19,163 bases of DNA from Bacteroidales bacterium (GTDB lineage: Bacteria > Bacteroidota > Bacteroidia > Bacteroidales > Paludibacteraceae): positions 1 to 19,163 of the forward strand of contig CAAFZS010000015.1 of the NCBI GenBank assembly GCA_900767595.1, given 5' to 3'. Each line of letters starts with the position of its first letter. Positions within the stretch are counted from its first letter, which is position 1. Both the position numbers and the translations under genes were made by a program. Below, in pieces: positions 16,436 through 19,163 of the stretch. A model generated the notes under the pieces. It was not told where the DNA came from and searched no databases. It saw only the letters and a program-made list of their open reading frames with translations.

Positions 16436-17698
16436 TTCTAATTCTTTTCCTTTCGTTTCCGGGCAGCGAATCACGAAATATATAAAGGCAGCCAAACAGA
16501 TACCGCTATATATCCAGAACGAGCCGCTACTGCCCAAGGCTTTGTTCATAATAGGGAAACAATAGGTGAGTGTACAACACCCTACCCAAAGGGCAAAGGT
16601 ACAAGTCGCCATCGCGACACCACGTATCTTTGCAGGGAAGATCTCTGAAAGTAATACCCACGTGATAGGACCGAGTGTCATGGCATAGCAAGAAATGGCC
16701 AACACAACCAAAACCACCATCATTATACCCGTTACATGGAAATAGTAACAAGTACCAAGGATGAGGTAGATGAGGCATAGTCCGCAACTGCCTATCAGCA
16801 TAAGCGTGCGTCTTCCCCATTTCTCTACCGTATAGAGAGCCACGATAGTAAAGATAACGTTGGCTATACCCGTAATCACGATATTGATAAACATTCCATC
16901 CACGTTAAAGCCCGCCCCGAGGAAAATCTCTTGGGCATAGTTGAAGATAACGTTCGTGCCACACCATTGTTGGAAAACGGCAAGCACAAGTCCGAGTATC
17001 AACAAACCGGTATATTGACCACTGAAAAGTTCTTTCAATCCTGCTTGGTTCTTAATAGGACCATTTAGGCGCAATTGTGCATAAACAGGACTCTCCGGAA
17101 TAAAGAAACTCAATCCGAAGAACACGATTGCCGGAGCGGCTCCGGCCCAGAACATCCATCGCCACCCGCGTTGCACATTCCAACTGAGCAATAAGTCTTC
17201 ACCCTCAATCACCGGCTGAGCAATAAGCATATTCACTATTTGCGCTGATAAAATACCTAATACCACCGCCATTTGGTTAATGCTCACCATTCGCCCCCTA
17301 ATCTCTGCCGGGGACACTTCGGCTATGTACATAGGGCTGACCGTAGAGGCAATACCGATACCGATACCACTCGCCAAACGAGCCAAACTGAATAACACAA
17401 AATTCGTAGCACACCCCGTTGCCAAGGCACTTACAATAAAGAGTACCGAAGCCGTCACCAACAGCGGTTTGCGTCCAAAACGGTCCGCCAAACTGCCGGC
17501 AACCATTGCTCCTATAAGGCACCCGATAAGCGCGGTCGTCATCGCCAACCCTTGTAAGGAAGCGGATTGAGCAATATCAAAATAGACTTCGTAGAACGGC
17601 TTTGCGCCTCCGATTACAACCCAATCGTAACCGAATAATAAACCGCCAAAAGCGCTGACTAAACAAATAAAATACAGAAAAATCTTACTGTTTTCCAT
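16433..17698 (-). CDS. Sugar porter family MFS permease
   Basis: Inner-membrane sugar:H+ symporter-like protein of 421 residues with 12 predicted transmembrane segments. Sugar porter marks in order are GGLLFGYD at 18-25, GSLADRFGRK at 68-77, LASGIGIGIAS with PMYIAEVSPAEIRG at 108-135, PESP at 201-204, FQQWCGTNVIFNYA at 242-255, KWGRR at 293-297, GPITWVLLSEIFPAKIRG at 343-360 and PETKGKELE at the extreme C-terminus. It is about 40-50 residues shorter than typical members. The loss is mainly in the cytoplasmic loop after PESP (only ~25 residues before TM7), and the usual Arg after PESP is Val. The substrate is probably galactose or another monosaccharide released by the PUL enzymes, by inference. 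It is divergently transcribed from the AraC-family regulator and heads the unit containing the DUF5107/TPR gene. Confidence 0.93.
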   Translation of the reverse strand: MENSKIFLYFICLVSAFGGLLFGYDWVVIGGAKPFYEVYFDIAQSASLQGLAMTTALIGCLIGAMVAGSLADRFGRKPLLVTASVLFIVSALATGCATNFVLFSLARLASGIGIGIASTVSPMYIAEVSPAEIRGRMVSINQMAVVLGILSAQIVNMLIAQPVIEGEDLLLSWNVQRGWRWMFWAGAAPAIVFFGLSFFIPESPVYAQLRLNGPIKNQAGLKELFSGQYTGLLILGLVLAVFQQWCGTNVIFNYAQEIFLGAGFNVDGMFINIVITGIANVIFTIVALYTVEKWGRRTLMLIGSCGLCLIYLILGTCYYFHVTGIMMVVLVVLAISCYAMTLGPITWVLLSEIFPAKIRGVAMATCTFALWVGCCTLTYCFPIMNKALGSSGSFWIYSGICLAAFIYFVIRCPETKGKELE

Positions 17699-17730
17699 GG
17701 CCTGATTATCATCTTTTTTAAAAATTGCTG

Positions 17731-17738
17731 CAAAATTA
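17731..17738 (-). promoter_or_regulatory. Predicted -7 box of the permease operon
   Basis: TAATTTTG on the minus strand matches the Bacteroidota -7 consensus TAnnTTTG and lies about 33 bp upstream of the permease ATG. The 13 bp around it (CTGCAAAATTACT on the plus strand, 17728-17740) are identical to the PUL operon promoter at 13218-13230, at almost the same distance from the start codon. No TTTG is found at the expected -33 position, which would fit dependence on an activator such as the adjacent AraC protein. Confidence 0.55.
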
Positions 17739-17743
17739 CTGCT

Positions 17744-17783
17744 TTTTTTACATATTTCACCTATATTTTTTTATTTTTTACAT
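17744..17783. promoter_or_regulatory. Possible regulator half-sites: direct repeat TTTTTTACAT
   Basis: The 10-mer TTTTTTACAT occurs at 17744-17753 and 17774-17783, 30 bp apart start to start (about three helical turns), between the two divergent promoters. AraC-family proteins often bind direct repeats, so these are candidate operator half-sites. The region is T-rich, so chance similarity cannot be excluded. Confidence 0.3.
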
Positions 17784-17792
17784 GGACAATAT

Positions 17793-17800
17793 TACTTTTG
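17793..17800 (+). promoter_or_regulatory. Predicted -7 box of the AraC-family gene
   Basis: TACTTTTG fits TAnnTTTG, about 43 bp upstream of the regulator's ATG. The -33 region around 17769-17772 is a T-run (TTTT) rather than a clear TTTG, so the promoter is predicted to be weak. Confidence 0.45.
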
Positions 17801-17823
17801 GCTCGATTTTTGTAGGAGAAAAT

Positions 17824-17907
17824 ATGTGTAAAAAGCAAATACTATGTTACAGATTAAGGAAGGCTTTACCGGCCAATTACAAATTGTGTTACCCCCCATC
17901 GTGGTAG
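17824..17907 (+). CDS. Possible 27-residue upstream ORF overlapping the AraC-family start
   Basis: An ATG at 17824 preceded by AGGAG (17814-17818, 5-nt spacing) opens a 27-codon frame (MCKKQILCYRLRK...) that ends at TAG 17905-17907. It overlaps the first ~64 bases of the regulator gene in another frame. The regulator ATG at 17844 has no such ribosome-binding site. The uORF could couple or tune translation of the regulator. There is no homology evidence, and it may be a chance frame. Confidence 0.2.
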   Translation: MCKKQILCYRLRKALPANYKLCYPPSW

Positions 17908-18743
17908 ATTTAGAAAAGAAAGACCCGTTACTGCGTAATCTATACATTACGGATATTGGTTTTTATCCTCACGCGGAAGGACACTATCGCACTCGCCCTC
18001 ATGCTATTACTGAGCATGTAATTATTTATTGCGTACGCGGGAAGGGACACTACACAATAGGCGAGCACACGTTTGATGTGTCTCCTAACCAATATTTTGT
18101 ATTACCACCCAATATTGCTCACACTTATTGGGCGGACGAAGAAGATCCTTGGACCATTTACTGGATTCATTATTCGGGCGAACTCGCCGCTTATTACGAA
18201 AGACCCATTGCCGATGGACCCGGCAATATTACTCCTTCCCTATCGTCGCGCATACAAGATCGAAATCACCTATTTGAAGAAATCTTTTTCACCTTATCGG
18301 ATGGTCATTCGATAGAGAATTTGCGCTACGCGTCGTCCCTTTTGTATTATTATTTGGCATCAATGCATTTTCTTTCGTTCTATCGACGCGAGATACCCAA
18401 TACAAGAACTGATAATACGGCGATTGTTCCGGCTATATTACATTATATGCAAGAAAACTTAGGAACACGCTTATCCCTTCAATCTGTTGCTCAGTACACG
18501 GGATATAGCATAAGTCATTTAAGTAAATTATTCCGTGAACAAACAGGAATGAGTCCCCTATCCTATTTTAACAAACTAAAAATAGAAGAGGCTCAGCGAT
18601 TACTCCGAACCTCTAATCTGTCCATTACACAAATAAGCCACTCATTAGGCATAGATGATGCCTATTATTTCTCCCGTTTATTTCATAAACAAGTAGGCTG
18701 TTCTCCTAGTGAATACAAAGCCCGGGAACACGAAACCCAATAG
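17844..18743 (+). CDS. AraC-family transcriptional regulator
   Basis: Cytoplasmic DNA-binding protein of 299 residues, most likely the sugar-responsive regulator of the adjacent permease unit and PUL. The N-terminal cupin-like sensor (about 30-115) shows HVIIYCVRGKGHYTIGEHTFDVSPNQ-type strands (58-83) and FVLPPNIAHTYWAD (85-98). The C-terminal double helix-turn-helix (about 195-293) shows SLQSVAQYTGYSISHLSKLF at 211-230 and ITQISHSLGIDDAYYFSRLF at 261-280, then CSPSEYK. It lacks the periplasmic sensor of hybrid two-component regulators common in PULs, so it probably reads an intracellular sugar. The ATG at 17844 is the first in-frame start after an in-frame stop at 17829-17831. It is divergent from the permease gene across 145 bp. 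Confidence 0.93.
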   Translation: MLQIKEGFTGQLQIVLPPIVVDLEKKDPLLRNLYITDIGFYPHAEGHYRTRPHAITEHVIIYCVRGKGHYTIGEHTFDVSPNQYFVLPPNIAHTYWADEEDPWTIYWIHYSGELAAYYERPIADGPGNITPSLSSRIQDRNHLFEEIFFTLSDGHSIENLRYASSLLYYYLASMHFLSFYRREIPNTRTDNTAIVPAILHYMQENLGTRLSLQSVAQYTGYSISHLSKLFREQTGMSPLSYFNKLKIEEAQRLLRTSNLSITQISHSLGIDDAYYFSRLFHKQVGCSPSEYKAREHETQ

Positions 18744-18831
18744 TAGACTCGCTTTGCTATATATTTATTATTTTTCCCTATTTTGCACCAAAAGGCATAT
18801 AAAAACATAAAAAATGCACAAAAAAGCAAGA

Positions 18832-18921
18832 CTCCGCAAGATATGCGGAGAGAAGGGACAAAACTCCGCGCAAGGGTGCGCGGCACAGAAATGCTAAACA
18901 AGCCGCGGTTGCGAGCCGCGG
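18832..18921. other. Cluster of three GC-rich hairpins in a purine-rich spacer
   Basis: Three stem-loops follow each other downstream of the regulator. The first is CTCCGCA/TGCGGAG with a 5-nt loop (18832-18850). The second is CCGCGCA/TGCGCGG with an AGGG loop (18866-18883). The third is an 8-bp stem with one G-U pair and a GCG loop (18903-18921). None is followed by a U-run on either strand. The first two share the left-arm sequence ACTCCGC. The surrounding plus strand is strongly purine-rich (18834-18988). It could be a structured untranslated region, a small RNA or a repeat relic. I see no coding gene between 18744 and 19033. Confidence 0.7.
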
Positions 18922-18980
18922 AAGAGAGACACAAACAAGGAGGGAGAAACAAGAAGCGAGAAACGAGAGACGGGTAAAAC

Positions 18981-19012
18981 AAAAAAAATGCGACTTTGGG
19001 GAAATCGCATTT
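18981..19012 (-). terminator. Rho-independent terminator of the partial right-end gene
   Basis: On the minus strand a perfect 8-bp stem (AAATGCGA/TCGCATTT, 11-nt loop, 18986-19012) is followed directly by a run of eight T (complement of 18981-18988). It begins about 21 nt after the stop codon of the minus-strand gene ending at 19034. On the plus strand it lacks a good U-tract, so it would serve the convergent regulator gene only weakly. Confidence 0.8.
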
Positions 19013-19033
19013 AGATAAGAAGGAAGGCTATGC

Positions 19034-19163
19034 TTAGTTCCATAAGTTATTTTTTTGTAAATAATCTATTAAGAAAGCTGGGCGGTCGGTTTGGATGATA
19101 TGAACCCCTAATTTATTGATGAGATAACCATAGTGGTCATCCGGTGATTCCATATAGGCTTTA
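19034..19163 (-). CDS. Glycerophosphodiester phosphodiesterase, C-terminal fragment (cut by window edge)
   Basis: The last 42 codons and stop of a minus-strand gene whose start lies beyond the right edge. The readable C-terminus includes YGYLINKLGVHIIQTDRP followed by AFLIDYLQKNNLWN. The GV.IIQTDRP...L..YL ending is characteristic of glycerophosphodiester phosphodiesterases, which hydrolyse glycerophosphodiesters to glycerol-3-phosphate and an alcohol. The catalytic N-terminal part is not in the window. It is convergent with the AraC-family gene and has its own terminator, so it is probably outside the PUL. Confidence 0.75.
   Translation of the reverse strand, partial: KAYMESPDDHYGYLINKLGVHIIQTDRPAFLIDYLQKNNLWN

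Noticed and set aside
18783..18977. 64-codon plus-strand frame across the hairpin cluster
   Set aside because: Very basic, low-complexity product explained by purine-rich DNA and hairpin arms; no ribosome-binding site or known pattern.

Overview
The window looks like part of a Bacteroidota (Bacteroidales-type) chromosome. The signs are a SusC/SusD pair, sigma-ABfr-type promoters (TTTG, about 20 bp, TAnnTTTG), few Shine-Dalgarno sequences, and two secreted proteins with tails like those of type IX secretion (T9SS) cargo. I cannot assign a genus. A gut or rumen origin is an inference from the gene content only.

Most of the window is one polysaccharide/oligosaccharide utilization locus (PUL). 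A divergent region at 17699-17843 separates an AraC-family regulator (+ strand, 17844-18743) from a minus-strand pair. That pair is a sugar-porter MFS permease (16433-17698) followed 39 bp later by a 1043-residue cytoplasmic DUF5107-like/TPR protein (13262-16393). A well-formed promoter at 13221-13252 then starts a second minus-strand unit of seven closely packed genes: SASA-type carbohydrate acetylesterase, GH36 alpha-galactosidase, SusC, SusD, a seven-bladed VCBS/FG-GAP propeller protein with an FN3-like domain, a clan GH-D glycosidase, and an aldose 1-epimerase (galM-like). Gaps are 12-61 bp and the last two genes overlap by 31 bp. The locus probably continues past the left edge.

Inferred working model: alpha-galactosides, possibly O-acetylated, are bound at the surface by SusD and the propeller protein. 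They are partly cut by the tailed clan GH-D enzyme and imported by SusC. The periplasmic esterase and GH36 enzyme then deacetylate and degalactosylate them. Released sugar enters through the MFS permease, and GalM interconverts the anomers for the Leloir pathway. The AraC protein is the likely sugar-responsive regulator. The DUF5107/TPR protein is the least explained part.

At the right end, the C-terminus of a glycerophosphodiester phosphodiesterase (minus strand, 19034-19163) is followed by a rho-independent terminator. Between it and the regulator lies a purine-rich, gene-free stretch with three perfect or near-perfect GC-rich hairpins.

Non-coding structure worth noting: tandem heptamers TTAGTGR at two gene junctions, each starting exactly at the upstream gene's stop codon; an octamer array after galM; a 13-bp promoter element shared by both minus-strand units; and a 10-bp perfect hairpin inside the PUL operon.
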